Below are positions 26,485-35,966 of a DNA stretch of 64,000 nt, piece by piece (positions within the stretch are counted from its first letter, which is position 1; each line of letters begins with the position of its first letter). The stretch lies in contig NZ_JTJR01000007.1 in the NCBI RefSeq assembly GCF_001678475.1, forward strand, positions 18,313-82,312, given 5' to 3'. This DNA comes from Gallibacterium genomosp. 3 (GTDB taxonomy: Bacteria > Pseudomonadota > Gammaproteobacteria > Enterobacterales > Pasteurellaceae). Both the position numbers and the translations under genes were made by a program. The notes beneath the pieces are model-generated. The model had not been told where the DNA came from and searched no databases. It worked only from the letters and a program-made list of their open reading frames with translations.

Positions 26485-27391
26485 TCACACAAAAAGCTGC
26501 AAAAACAACACAATCCAAATCACAGTGACTAAAGTTTGCGTAGTAATAATACTAGTCATTAATGGTAAATTTCCACCAAGTTGTCGAGCAAGAATAAAAG
26601 CGCTGGGAGCGGTAGGCATAATACCAAACAAGACTAACGTTGCTTGCATTAATGGACTGAGATCAAAGCATCGGGCAAACAGATACATAAAAAATGGTAA
26701 TAGAATAAATTTTGCAAGTGAACTGATAAATAGATCACCTTTTGAACTATTTAAGTCCCGAATCACTAACGCATAACCAATAGAAAGTAATCCAAGTGGT
26801 AATACGGCTTTGCTTAGAATCTTTAATAAATTTTCTAGACTGACCGGCATTCCTAATCCAGATAGATTGATCGCTGCCCCAACAAGCGATAATAAGAGGA
26901 TTCTTGATAATTGATTTAATAAGATAGTTGAAACCAAGTTTATTGTTATCAGAATAGAAAGCAAAAATCGTCACACAACAGACATTCACAAAAGGAATCG
27001 CTACGGTAAGAATAATCGCACTTAACACTAACCCTTCGCTGCCAAATAAAGCACTTGCCAATGCTAAAAAAACATAGGTATTAAAACGGATGACACCTTG
27101 CACGATAGAAGTAAAAGATGCGTTACTCGTTTTAAACAGAAGATTAATCAGAATTAAGGCGAGTAAAGTGGCAAATAGCGATAACAATACAACTAAGATT
27201 AAATTCAAACTATCGGGTGAAAATTTTGCATTGGTTAGCTCAATAATTAATAGCGAGGGCATTAATATAAAATAGGTGAGTTTATCTGCCAGAGGCCAAA
27301 ACTCATGCGATGGAAAGGAAATACGTTTAAAGAAATAGCCAATTAATATCAACCCAAATACGGGAAAGATGCTGGTAAAGATATATTCCAT
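26485..27391 (-). pseudogene. AEC family transporter (auxin efflux carrier type), frameshifted
   Basis: Two overlapping frames together make one AEC-type permease. The first (from 27391) runs MEYIFTSIFPVFGLILIGYFF through the mid-protein KSIIKNPLIIAC. The second continues with VGAAINLSGLGMPVSLENLLKILSKAVLPLGLLSIGYAL to IVLFLQLFV near 26485. The switch lies at about 26870-26890, where the coding strand has a GGGG run; one extra base would explain it. The combined product would be about 300 aa with ten helices, the family size. Substrates of relatives include malate and other acids. It is either a recent pseudogene, a phase-variable tract or a base-call error. Confidence 0.75.
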
Positions 27392-27457
27392 AAGGTTATC
27401 TCAGTGAATTAATTTGAGATTACTATGATAAAACGCCAGCAGCAATAAATCTATCGT

Positions 27458-27727
27458 TTAGGAATTTGGAAGCATTAGTAAAATAAAAAATAACAATGGT
27501 GGAATAACAAAGCCAGTAGTACAGATCCTAAGATATAATTTTGGCGTTAATATATTCTCTGGTAACACAACCAAGAGTAAAATGGAACCAAAAAAGAGTA
27601 TATATCCAATGAAAAAAAGGCTATTCCATAATTTGATTCCTGCGTCAAAAGCCATCACAACGGGAATAAAGCAAAAAAGAGCAATAAATAATATTAAGCC
27701 AACTAAAAATAAACGTATAAAAATCAT
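27458..27727 (-). CDS. Small hypothetical membrane protein
   Basis: An 89-aa protein of unrecognised family with three hydrophobic helices (about residues 5-27, 34-54 and 66-86). It begins MIFIRLFLVGLILF and has few charged residues. Its start lies 3 nt after the stop of the upstream esterase gene, so it is probably translationally coupled to it and is the last gene of an rsmI-esterase-membrane protein transcript. Function unknown. Confidence 0.6.
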   Translation of the reverse strand: MIFIRLFLVGLILFIALFCFIPVVMAFDAGIKLWNSLFFIGYILFFGSILLLVVLPENILTPKLYLRICTTGFVIPPLLFFILLMLPNS

Positions 27728-27730
27728 TAT

Positions 27731-28549
27731 CTACTCTTTAAAAAATGCAAACTGTAAGAATTCAACAAAATGATCAGCCCAATGTTTTTCATGGTGGATT
27801 TCATTTGCCATTAAACGTAAACAGATATTATCTAGTGGATGCCCGCCGCGAATTAACGCTTGATAATAACGTAAAGTACAGTCGATATAAGCTTGATTCA
27901 TATTAGAAATAAATTGTGCATCGGCATCATCTCCCTCTTTAGTCCCAACTTGAATAAATACTTTTGTTGCTTGATCAAGTGGATGATGATGAATAAAGTC
28001 AAGAAAGGCTGATTCACTAAACCAAGAGGCTAGAGAAAAGACGCCTAAATGCCCAAAGATATGCGGGTAAGCGGCACCCATATAGGCAGTAATAATCCCA
28101 CCCATTGAGCTACCTGCTAACAGGGTATGTTCACGTTCAGGTAATGTCCGATAATGTTGGTCAATAAAAGGTTTAACCACTTCAACAACCCATTGTCCAT
28201 ACTGCATACCAAGTCCACCGATGTGTCGCATATCAGGCGAACCAACGTCTGTATTCCAAGGGGCATATTCATCAAGGCGTTCAGTCCCAGCATTATCAAT
28301 ACCAACAATGATCATTTTGGGAAATTCCTTGTGATGTTTGATGGTAGGAATAATTTTCCATGAATAACCAGAATAGGACTCTTTGCTATAAAAGACATTC
28401 TGTCCATCGTGCATATAGAGTACAGGATAACGTTGCCATTCTTTTTGATGGTAGTTTTTTGGCAAAAGAACACGTACCCGGCGCATATGATCAAAATATG
28501 GCACATAAAGGTAATGTTCTTGCATTTCAAGATAGTGATGACGATACAT
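27731..28549 (-). CDS. Alpha/beta-hydrolase, putative esterase family (second copy)
   Basis: A 272-aa alpha/beta-hydrolase of the Esterase D / enterochelin-esterase-like family. RYPVLYMHDGQNVF (about residues 41-54) is the oxyanion-region strand. LLAGSSMGGIITAYMGAAYP (Ser about residue 146) is the nucleophile elbow, and EIHHEKHWADHFVEFLQFAF carries the catalytic His near the C-terminus. No signal peptide, so it acts in the cytoplasm. It starts 20 bp after rsmI on the same strand. Its sequence differs from the esterase at 25.4 kb, but both belong to the same broad family and lie 1.6 kb apart. Substrate unknown. Confidence 0.82.
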   Translation of the reverse strand: MYRHHYLEMQEHYLYVPYFDHMRRVRVLLPKNYHQKEWQRYPVLYMHDGQNVFYSKESYSGYSWKIIPTIKHHKEFPKMIIVGIDNAGTERLDEYAPWNTDVGSPDMRHIGGLGMQYGQWVVEVVKPFIDQHYRTLPEREHTLLAGSSMGGIITAYMGAAYPHIFGHLGVFSLASWFSESAFLDFIHHHPLDQATKVFIQVGTKEGDDADAQFISNMNQAYIDCTLRYYQALIRGGHPLDNICLRLMANEIHHEKHWADHFVEFLQFAFFKE

Positions 28550-28569
28550 AATAATTCCTTTCTCTGTGA

Positions 28570-29424
28570 TTAACGCTCAGTCGTAAAATGATCTAAGCCA
28601 TATTGATAGAGTGCATTCTTTTTATAACCATAAACTTCGGCAACAATCGCTGCTGCTTTTTTTAATGGTAATTCTTGGCTGATTAATCGTAAGCTGAGAA
28701 GAGCCTGCTCACTAAAATTAGATTTATCTAATTCAGGAGCACCTTCCACTACAAGGACAATTTCCCCTTTACAGCGATTAGCATCTTGCTTTAACCAAGT
28801 AATTAATTCAGCTAGCGTGTTACCATAAATAGTTTCCCATGTTTTTGTTAACTCACGTGCCATGACCAGGTAACGATCTTCACCAAAGATCAACAACATA
28901 TCTTGTAATGTATCCAAAATTCGGTGAGTTGATTCATAAAAAATTAAGGTTCGAGCTTCTGTTTTTAATTCGGTTAAACGATCTTGGCGAGCCTTACTTT
29001 TAGCTGGCAAAAAACCTTCAAAACAAAAGCGATTAGAGGCAATTCCCGCAGCAGATAATGCAGTAATTGCAGCACAGCAGCCAGGAATAGGTACAACTTG
29101 AATTTCAGCTTGACGACAAGCTCTGACGAGATGAAAACCTGGATCGCTAATTAGAGGTGTGCCCGCGTCAGAAATTAACGCAATATTGATACCTTGCTGT
29201 AATTTCTCAATCAATAAAGTAGCTTTTTGCTGTTCGTTGTGGTCGTGTAGAGCGAATAAAGGTTTTTTAATCGCATAATGATTGAGTAACAATCCACTAT
29301 GGCGAGTATCCTCTGCCGCAATAAGATCAACTTGAGTTAAAATATCCAACGCACGTTGGCTAATATCATTTAAATTTCCGATTGGTGTAGCAACAATATA
29401 CAATGTGCCAAATAAATTGCTCAT
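28570..29424 (-). CDS. rsmI: 16S rRNA (cytidine1402-2'-O)-methyltransferase RsmI
   Basis: SAM-dependent tetrapyrrole-methylase-fold enzyme that methylates the ribose of C1402 in 16S rRNA. The N-terminal [24 protein letters not shown] is diagnostic. [36 protein letters not shown] and [19 protein letters not shown] complete the SAM-binding set. The C-terminal region [15 protein letters not shown]...[10 protein letters not shown] is typical. Its 284 aa length is normal. It is divergent from lpoA, the same arrangement as in E. coli and Haemophilus. Confidence 0.95.
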   Translation of the reverse strand: MSNLFGTLYIVATPIGNLNDISQRALDILTQVDLIAAEDTRHSGLLLNHYAIKKPLFALHDHNEQQKATLLIEKLQQGINIALISDAGTPLISDPGFHLVRACRQAEIQVVPIPGCCAAITALSAAGIASNRFCFEGFLPAKSKARQDRLTELKTEARTLIFYESTHRILDTLQDMLLIFGEDRYLVMARELTKTWETIYGNTLAELITWLKQDANRCKGEIVLVVEGAPELDKSNFSEQALLSLRLISQELPLKKAAAIVAEVYGYKKNALYQYGLDHFTTER

Positions 29425-29478
29425 AATTAAGTCTTTTATTTGCTTTTAAACTAATAGATAAGTAAGATTTCACAGGTG

Positions 29479-29507
29479 CTCAACAGTAAGTTGAGCGGTT
29501 TTCTTTT
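29479..29507 (+). terminator. Terminator-like hairpin in the lpoA leader
   Basis: GCTCAAC and GTTGAGC (5-nt loop) are followed by GGTTTTCTTTT on the plus strand. No plus-strand gene lies before it, so if it works it would act as an attenuator of lpoA or the end of an unseen small RNA. Confidence 0.45.
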
Positions 29508-29540
29508 GTCATGATAGTTCAAATTATCATAGGGATGAAT

Positions 29541-31271
29541 ATGTTAAACATTCTATTACAACGAATGAATTTAAAAAATCTTTTACTGATTTTTTTTGTG
29601 ATGTTTAGCATCGCAGGTTGTAGTTCATTAATTACTTCAGGTAATTCGATGTTGCAAAATGATGCTTACGCAAGTTCAGATTTTTATTTAGATAAAGCCA
29701 ACAGTAGTCAAGATGAAGAAGAACGCACAAATTACCAATTATTGGCAGTGCGTGCTTTATTAAGTGAAAACAAAGTAGCTCGGGCGGAAAGTTTACTCTC
29801 TTCTCTCAAAGCATTGGATAAGCCTCAACAACTAGATGCTTCACTCTTAAAAGCGAGATTATTTGCTGCACAGCATGATAATAGTAATGCAACTGGGTTA
29901 CTTAATACATTAGATATCAATAGTTTAAGTAATTCACAAAAAGTACGCTATTATGATGTATTAGCACAGGTTGCAGAAAATAGCCTAGATACAATGGGGG
30001 CAGTTAATGCGCATGTGCAAATGGATCGCTTCATTAGTGATATGCAGCGTAAACAACAAAATAACGATATAATTTGGCGCTTATTAAGACGTTTAGATAA
30101 AAATATGCTAAATAGCTTAATCGTTGATCCAAATGATGCGACATTAAAAGGCTGGGTAGATTTAGCTAAAGTTTATAATGATCATATTTCTCAACCAGAT
30201 CAAATGCGTTTCGCAATCCAAAATTGGAAAACAATATATACCAACCACCCAGCAGCATTCCTATTACCAACCGATTTACGCGGCGTAGTTAACTTTGAAG
30301 ATTTAAAGATCCAACAAGTTGCATTATTGCTTCCGTTAAGTGGTAATGGAGAGCTTATCGGTAAAATTATCCAACAAGGGTTTAATGATGCACATGGTAA
30401 TTCACCAATTATTGTAAAAGCATATGATACGATGGCGGGAACACCGGTTGCGGATTTAGTTAATCAAGCAAAACAAGAAGGTGCGCAAGCAGTTGTTGGT
30501 CCTTTATTAAAGGATAATGTAGAGTCGTTATTAAATAGTAATGCAATGCAAGGATTAAGCGTTTTAACCTTAAATACTGCACCAAGTATGCGTCCATTAC
30601 AAGGTGTTTGTTATTATGGTTTATCACCAGAAGATGAAGCGCAATCAGCAGCAGTAAAAATGTGGAATGACGGCGAAACTAACCCGATTGTGTTTGTACC
30701 ACAAAATGATTTAGGTCAGCGTAGTTCTTCTGCATTTAATGCGAAATGGCAAAGTTTAGCCGGCACAGATGCTAACACTTACTACTACAATTTAGTGGAT
30801 GATATTTTAGCAAATATTAAAAATGCGACTATGTCAGGAAAAGTGAATGCAATTTATGTTGTTGCGGATAGCCAACAATTACAAGAGATCAAAACTGCAT
30901 TAGATAATTCTGATGCACATGACATTGCGATTTATACTATGTCACGTAGTAATTCAGCCAATAATGGTCCAGATTATCGTTTAACAATGAATGGCGTAAA
31001 ATTTAGTGATATTCCGTTCTTAAGCGATATAAATTCAGCAAGCTATCAACAAGCATTAAAACTCGCGAATGGGGATTATTCATTACTCCGTTTATATGCA
31101 ATGGGAGCTGATGCTTGGATGTTGATTAACAAATTTGCTGAAATGCGTCAAATTCCAGGCTTCACAATTAATGGGCTTACTGGCGTATTGAGCGCAGGCG
31201 ATGGCTGTAATATTGAGCGCGCAATGACTTGGATGCAATACGATAACGGCAATATTAAGACAATTAACTAA
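29541..31271 (+). CDS. lpoA: Penicillin-binding protein activator LpoA (outer-membrane lipoprotein)
   Basis: Outer-membrane lipoprotein that activates PBP1a for peptidoglycan synthesis. The signal peptide ends in the lipobox FSIAGC, with Cys about residue 27. An N-terminal TPR-like helical region follows (about 40-250). The C-terminal part has a periplasmic-binding-protein-like fold beginning IQQVALLLPLSGNGELIGKIIQQGF. At about 576 aa it is the H. influenzae-type length, shorter than some enteric LpoA. The ATG at 29541 has AGGGA 5 nt upstream and is preferred over 29511 and 29535. It leads lpoA-yraN-diaA-dolP. Confidence 0.92.
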   Translation: MLNILLQRMNLKNLLLIFFVMFSIAGCSSLITSGNSMLQNDAYASSDFYLDKANSSQDEEERTNYQLLAVRALLSENKVARAESLLSSLKALDKPQQLDASLLKARLFAAQHDNSNATGLLNTLDINSLSNSQKVRYYDVLAQVAENSLDTMGAVNAHVQMDRFISDMQRKQQNNDIIWRLLRRLDKNMLNSLIVDPNDATLKGWVDLAKVYNDHISQPDQMRFAIQNWKTIYTNHPAAFLLPTDLRGVVNFEDLKIQQVALLLPLSGNGELIGKIIQQGFNDAHGNSPIIVKAYDTMAGTPVADLVNQAKQEGAQAVVGPLLKDNVESLLNSNAMQGLSVLTLNTAPSMRPLQGVCYYGLSPEDEAQSAAVKMWNDGETNPIVFVPQNDLGQRSSSAFNAKWQSLAGTDANTYYYNLVDDILANIKNATMSGKVNAIYVVADSQQLQEIKTALDNSDAHDIAIYTMSRSNSANNGPDYRLTMNGVKFSDIPFLSDINSASYQQALKLANGDYSLLRLYAMGADAWMLINKFAEMRQIPGFTINGLTGVLSAGDGCNIERAMTWMQYDNGNIKTIN

Positions 31272-31274
31272 ATA

Positions 31275-31646
31275 ATGGCGTTATTCCAACCAAGAAAACA
31301 AGGCGGCGAGTTTGAACAACAAGCTCGCCGTTTTTTAGAACAAAAAGGTTTAGTATTTATTGCTGCAAATCAGGTATTTAAATGTGGTGAACTTGATCTC
31401 ATTATGCGAGATCGGCAAACGATAGTGTTTGTTGAAGTGCGTCAGCGTAAGAGTGATAAATTTGGCTCAGCCGTAGAGAGTGTTTCTTGGCGTAAACAGC
31501 AGAAATGGATTAATGCGGCAAATTTATGGTTAAGTCAATTTGCAGAGAGTTTAGATACCGTAGATTGTCGATTTGATGTGATCGCTTATGATGGCACTCA
31601 ACATCAATTAACATGGTTAAAAAATTTTATTGAATTCAATGGTTGA
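31275..31646 (+). CDS. yraN: YraN family (UPF0102) endonuclease-fold protein
   Basis: A 123-aa protein of the restriction-endonuclease-like fold. [64 protein letters not shown] is the family core. The catalytic-type residues are present: Glu in GELDLI and the E-x-R pair in VFVEVRQR. The biochemical role is not established. It lies 3 bp after lpoA and its end overlaps the diaA frame only if the upstream diaA start is used. Confidence 0.88.
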   Translation: MALFQPRKQGGEFEQQARRFLEQKGLVFIAANQVFKCGELDLIMRDRQTIVFVEVRQRKSDKFGSAVESVSWRKQQKWINAANLWLSQFAESLDTVDCRFDVIAYDGTQHQLTWLKNFIEFNG

Positions 31647-31650
31647 TTTT

Positions 31651-32229
31651 ATGTTAGATCGAATAAAAGCATTATATGAAGAGAGCATTAAAGGGCATAT
31701 AGCCACTGCCGCCGTTATTTCAGAAATCTTAGAAAAAACGACCAATGAATTAACTCAATGTCTATTACGTGGTAATAAAATGGTGGTGTTTGGTTATGGT
31801 CGTTCTGCAGCCAATGCACAACTTTTTGTTGCTAACTTAATTAATCGTTACCAATTAGCACGTCCAAGTTTTCCCGCAGTTTATTTAGGATTAGATGGTG
31901 CGGTAGGTGCAGCATTATTAAGTGATAATAATTTATTAGAAGCATATCAAAAGCAGTTTAATACATTAATACAAACTGGCGATATTTTTGTCGTTTTGAC
32001 CCCAGATACAGAAGAAATTTCGCTCTCACTAATTCGTAATGCAAAAGAAAAAGATATTTTAGTGGTTGCATTAACAGGCGATAAAAGCGATCATCTAAAT
32101 GGGCTGCTAGATGAAAAAGATATTAACATCGCAGTTCCAGTGCAAAAAGAAGTACGTACTTTAGAACAACATTTATTTATTATTAATACTTTATGCGAAT
32201 TAATTGATTTTTCGCTTTTCTCTCATTAA
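31651..32229 (+). CDS. diaA: DnaA initiator-associating protein DiaA (SIS domain)
   Basis: SIS-fold tetramer that binds DnaA and promotes timely initiation at oriC. MLDRIKALYEESIKGHIATAA opens the protein as in E. coli DiaA. The SIS motifs are NKMVVFGYGRSAANAQLFVANLINRY and ILVVALTGDKSDHLNGLL. The core motif reads GYGRS rather than the usual GNGxS. The internal ATG at 31651 fits family N-termini better than 31630. Position between yraN and dolP is conserved in gammaproteobacteria. Confidence 0.9.
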   Translation: MLDRIKALYEESIKGHIATAAVISEILEKTTNELTQCLLRGNKMVVFGYGRSAANAQLFVANLINRYQLARPSFPAVYLGLDGAVGAALLSDNNLLEAYQKQFNTLIQTGDIFVVLTPDTEEISLSLIRNAKEKDILVVALTGDKSDHLNGLLDEKDINIAVPVQKEVRTLEQHLFIINTLCELIDFSLFSH

Positions 32230-32249
32230 TCCCAATAAAGGAGGCAATG

Positions 32250-32840
32250 ATGCAAAATCATCAGTGGAAAAACTTGATCAAATTAGGTTCAACCTTAGCG
32301 GTTATCCTCTTATTACAAGGCTGTGTCGCAGCAGTTCTTGGTGGTGGTGCATTAGCGACTAAAGTTGCTACCGATCCACGTACTACTGGCACTCAAATTG
32401 ATGATCAAACATTAGAATTGCGTGTTGCGGATGCATTACGTAAAGATAAACAGCTTGATGAACAAGCACATATTAGTGCGATTGTTTATAATGCGAGAGT
32501 GTTGCTAGTAGGACAAGCGCCAAGTGAAGATTTACGTGAGGTTGCAACTAACCTTGCTCGAGGTATGAAAGATATTGCCGATGTTTATCAACAAATTGAG
32601 ATCGGACCAAAAGTCACTTTTGCACAAGCAAGCAAGGACACTTGGATTACCACTCAAGCAAAATCTAAACTCTTTGTGAATGGTAATGTGAAAGCGACAG
32701 ATGTAAAAGTCGTGACAGAAAATGGTATCGTTTATCTATTAGGTCGTTTGACACAAGCACAAGCAAATGCTGCGGTAGATGCGGTGCGAACTATCAATGG
32801 TGTTAAGAAAGTTGTAAGAGTATTTACTTATTTAAATTAA
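32250..32840 (+). CDS. dolP: BON-domain outer-membrane lipoprotein DolP (YraP)
   Basis: Division- and outer-membrane-integrity lipoprotein of E. coli (YraP). The signal peptide ends in LLLQGC (lipobox Cys near residue 25), followed by two BON domains: VADALRKDKQLDEQAHISAIVYNARVLLVGQAPSED (about 62-97) and TQAKSKLFVNGNVKATDVKVVTENGIVYLLGRLTQ (about 135-170). About 196 aa. The start at 32250 is chosen because GGAGG lies 5 nt upstream; the preceding ATG at 32247 is too close to it. Last gene of the lpoA string. Confidence 0.92.
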   Translation: MQNHQWKNLIKLGSTLAVILLLQGCVAAVLGGGALATKVATDPRTTGTQIDDQTLELRVADALRKDKQLDEQAHISAIVYNARVLLVGQAPSEDLREVATNLARGMKDIADVYQQIEIGPKVTFAQASKDTWITTQAKSKLFVNGNVKATDVKVVTENGIVYLLGRLTQAQANAAVDAVRTINGVKKVVRVFTYLN

Positions 32841-32868
32841 ATAATGATTTAAAAAGAGTTTGGCAGAT

Positions 32869-32903
32869 AATGCCTTAAATAGTAATGCTATTTAAGGCAT
32901 TTG
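32869..32903 (+). terminator. Hairpin terminator after dolP
   Basis: A perfect 14-bp stem (AATGCCTTAAATAG 32869-32882 with CTATTTAAGGCATT 32888-32901) lies 28 bp after the dolP stop. The T tract is short. Confidence 0.7.
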
Positions 32904-32970
32904 TGATCAGTAGGATATAATTTAAATTTAAATGGGGACTGTCAGATTAGGTTTGATCTTCTACAGATAA

Positions 32971-33000
32971 AGGTAGTGAATTCTTGATAATTCACTACCT
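32971..33000 (-). terminator. Hairpin terminator after hel
   Basis: A perfect 12-bp stem (AGGTAGTGAATT 32971-32982 with AATTCACTACCT 32989-33000) lies 24 bp past the hel stop, followed on the minus strand by TTTATCT. Confidence 0.65.
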
Positions 33001-33024
33001 GATATACAAAAATAATCTAAAAGA

Positions 33025-33885
<861 letters not shown>

Positions 33886-33920
33886 CTACTCCTTTCCGAG
33901 TGGATAATTTCATTAAAATC

Positions 33921-33936
33921 TGTGAAGCAAATCACA
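33921..33936. promoter_or_regulatory. Perfect CRP-type site between hel and lemA
   Basis: TGTGAAGCAAATCACA matches TGTGA-N6-TCACA at all ten defined positions. It lies 78 bp from the hel start and 163 bp from lemA, in their shared divergent region. Distance favours hel. Confidence 0.7.
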
Positions 33937-34098
33937 AATATTAATTGTTATTTAGTAATAGAGGCATAAGCGCACAATTAATCATCATTAAGTCGGATAG
34001 AAGTTTAGCCAGTGAGTAAATTGCATTACAATAAATAGCTTTATTAAACAGACTATGTCGTTTTATGACGTTGTTAATTCAATCATAAAGAGGAATAT

Positions 34099-34683
34099 AT
34101 GAAAAAAAGTACATTAATTGCGATTTTAGTTGCGATTGTTCTTGGGTTCACTGTAATGGGAAGTTATAACAGTTTGGTGCAAGCGGAAGAAGATATTGAT
34201 TCTGTGTGGGCGAATGTTGAGTCCCAATATCAACGTCGAGCAGATTTAATTCCAAACTTAGTTAATACCGTTAAAGGCCAAGCTAATTTTGAGAAAGAAA
34301 CATTAACTAATGTGGTTGAAGCAAGAGCAAAAGCAACACAAATTAAAATTGATCCTGCGAATATGACAGAAGAACAATTAGCTCAATTTCAACAACAACA
34401 AAATCAAGTTGGTTCTACATTATCACGTTTATTGGCTACTGTAGAAAACTATCCTGAACTAAAAGCGAACGAAGGATTTTTAACCTTACAAACGCAATTA
34501 GAAGGTACTGAAAATCGTATCAATGTTGCTCGTAATACATTTAATGAAGCAGCTAAAGTATATAATAAAAAAATCCGCACTTTCCCAACTAAATTAGTGG
34601 CAATGTTATTGGGATTTAATGAAAAACCTTATTTCAAAGCAGATGCGGGAGCAGAAAAAGCACCAACAGTCAATTTTAACTAA
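34099..34683 (+). CDS. LemA family protein
   Basis: A 194-aa helical membrane-anchored protein of the LemA family. One N-terminal transmembrane segment (about residues 5-24) precedes a coiled helical bundle. EEDIDSVWANVESQYQRRADLIPNLVNTVKG, ATVENYPELKANEGFLTLQTQLEGTENRINVARNTFNEA and YNKKIRTFPTKL are the family signatures. The molecular role is not established. It is followed after 14 bp by two TPM-domain genes, a pairing repeated across bacteria, which suggests a common envelope function. Confidence 0.9.
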   Translation: MKKSTLIAILVAIVLGFTVMGSYNSLVQAEEDIDSVWANVESQYQRRADLIPNLVNTVKGQANFEKETLTNVVEARAKATQIKIDPANMTEEQLAQFQQQQNQVGSTLSRLLATVENYPELKANEGFLTLQTQLEGTENRINVARNTFNEAAKVYNKKIRTFPTKLVAMLLGFNEKPYFKADAGAEKAPTVNFN

Positions 34684-34697
34684 TAAATTAAAACATT

Positions 34698-35135
34698 ATG
34701 TTATTCAAACAACCGATAGATAAAGCCCGTGTAGAGCGGGCGATTGCTCGTTTAGAATTGCAAACTTCGGCGGAATTGCGAGTTTATGTAGAACGAAAAC
34801 TCCCTGCGGATCGCGAAATCTCTGGTGTACAGAGAGCCACGGAATTGTTTCAACAATTAGCAATGGAAAAAACAGCACAGCGAAATGGGGTATTAATTTA
34901 TCTCGCTTTTCAATCGAAGCAATGTGCAATTATTGGTGATCAAGGTATCGATCATCATGTTGAAGATGGCTTTTGGCAGCAAGCGTGCGACTTGATCATT
35001 GCGGCAGCAAAACAAAAACAATATACCGAAGGAATTGTGAGTGCGATTGCATTGATTGGAGAGCGTTTAGCGTTACATTTTCCATATCAAGAAAATGATC
35101 GTAATGAATTACCAAATGAAGTGGTGATTAAATGA
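34698..35135 (+). CDS. TPM domain protein (short, soluble)
   Basis: A 145-aa protein made almost entirely of one TPM domain. VERAIARLELQTSAELRVYVERKLP and NGVLIYLAFQSKQCAIIGDQGID are the usual strand motifs, and EGIVSAIALIGERLALHFP closes the domain. There is no signal peptide or membrane anchor, so it would be cytoplasmic unless bound to its partners. Located between lemA and a second, membrane-anchored TPM protein; its end overlaps the next start by 4 nt, indicating translational coupling. Confidence 0.8.
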   Translation: MLFKQPIDKARVERAIARLELQTSAELRVYVERKLPADREISGVQRATELFQQLAMEKTAQRNGVLIYLAFQSKQCAIIGDQGIDHHVEDGFWQQACDLIIAAAKQKQYTEGIVSAIALIGERLALHFPYQENDRNELPNEVVIK

Positions 35136-35878
35136 GAAAGTATGCTTATTTTTTGCTATTTTGGTTATTTTTTCCGGTATTAAGTTGGGGAGCAACTTAT
35201 CCAGAACCACCACAACCTTTTCGCTATGTAAATGATTATACGCATACATTAACGCAACAGCAGCAACAAGCGATTGAGCAACAATTAGTGGCATATAGTC
35301 AAAAGACAAGTTCACAAATTGCGGTGGTAATGATTCCTTCCACAGGTGATGTTGAAATTGCTGATTATGCATTTAGATTAGGCGATCGTTGGGGAATTGG
35401 GCGTAAGCAGTTAAATAATGGCGTTTTAATGCTGATTGCAAAAAACGATCGTAAGATTTTTATTGCTACGGGGCAAGGTTTAGAAGGGGCTTTACCAGAT
35501 GCTTTTTTAGGTAAAGTGATTCGCCAAGTAATTACGCCAGCATTTAAAGAGAATCGTTATGCAACAGGGATTGCTGAAGGCTTAAAATATATTATTGCGG
35601 CTAGTCAAGGAGAATTTAAACCAGAACAACTGGCTGAAGAAGAGCGATATGATTTTATTCCGCTGTTAATGGTTGCGTTTTTCTTTTTGGTTGTCTTTTT
35701 AAGTGAGCGCCATAAGCGTAGAACTTATGTGAGTCCAAGATCGCGTCATTATCAAAATGGTGGAATCTATATTAATCCACATGATTTTGATCGTCATGAT
35801 GGTGGCTTTGGTGGCGGAAGCAGCGGTGGATTTGGTGGTGGTAGTTTCGGTGGGGGTGGTGCTGGCGGAAGCTGGTAA
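35132..35878 (+). CDS. TPM domain protein, membrane-anchored, Gly-rich tail (YgcG-like)
   Basis: A 248-aa exported protein. A signal peptide (MRKYAYFLLFWLFFPVLSWGA) is followed by a periplasmic TPM domain, with VNDYTHTLTQQQQQAIEQQL, SSQIAVVMIPSTGDVEIADYAFRLGDRWGIGRKQLNNGVLMLIA and GQGLEGALPDAFLGKVI. Next comes one transmembrane helix (FIPLLMVAFFFLVVFLS, about 175-191) and a cytoplasmic tail that ends in Gly-Ser-rich repeats (FGGGSSGGFGGGSFGGGGAGG). This is the YgcG/DUF/TPM phosphatase-like architecture seen next to LemA in many bacteria. Enzymatic activity is uncertain. Confidence 0.85.
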   Translation: MRKYAYFLLFWLFFPVLSWGATYPEPPQPFRYVNDYTHTLTQQQQQAIEQQLVAYSQKTSSQIAVVMIPSTGDVEIADYAFRLGDRWGIGRKQLNNGVLMLIAKNDRKIFIATGQGLEGALPDAFLGKVIRQVITPAFKENRYATGIAEGLKYIIAASQGEFKPEQLAEEERYDFIPLLMVAFFFLVVFLSERHKRRTYVSPRSRHYQNGGIYINPHDFDRHDGGFGGGSSGGFGGGSFGGGGAGGSW

Positions 35879-35966
35879 CCCAAATGAGGAAGATTGGTTT
35901 ATCTAGAGGCTTGTGCTACAATCTTGCCACTTTTTGTCTTATCTCCTTAACATTTGAGGTTAGTCT

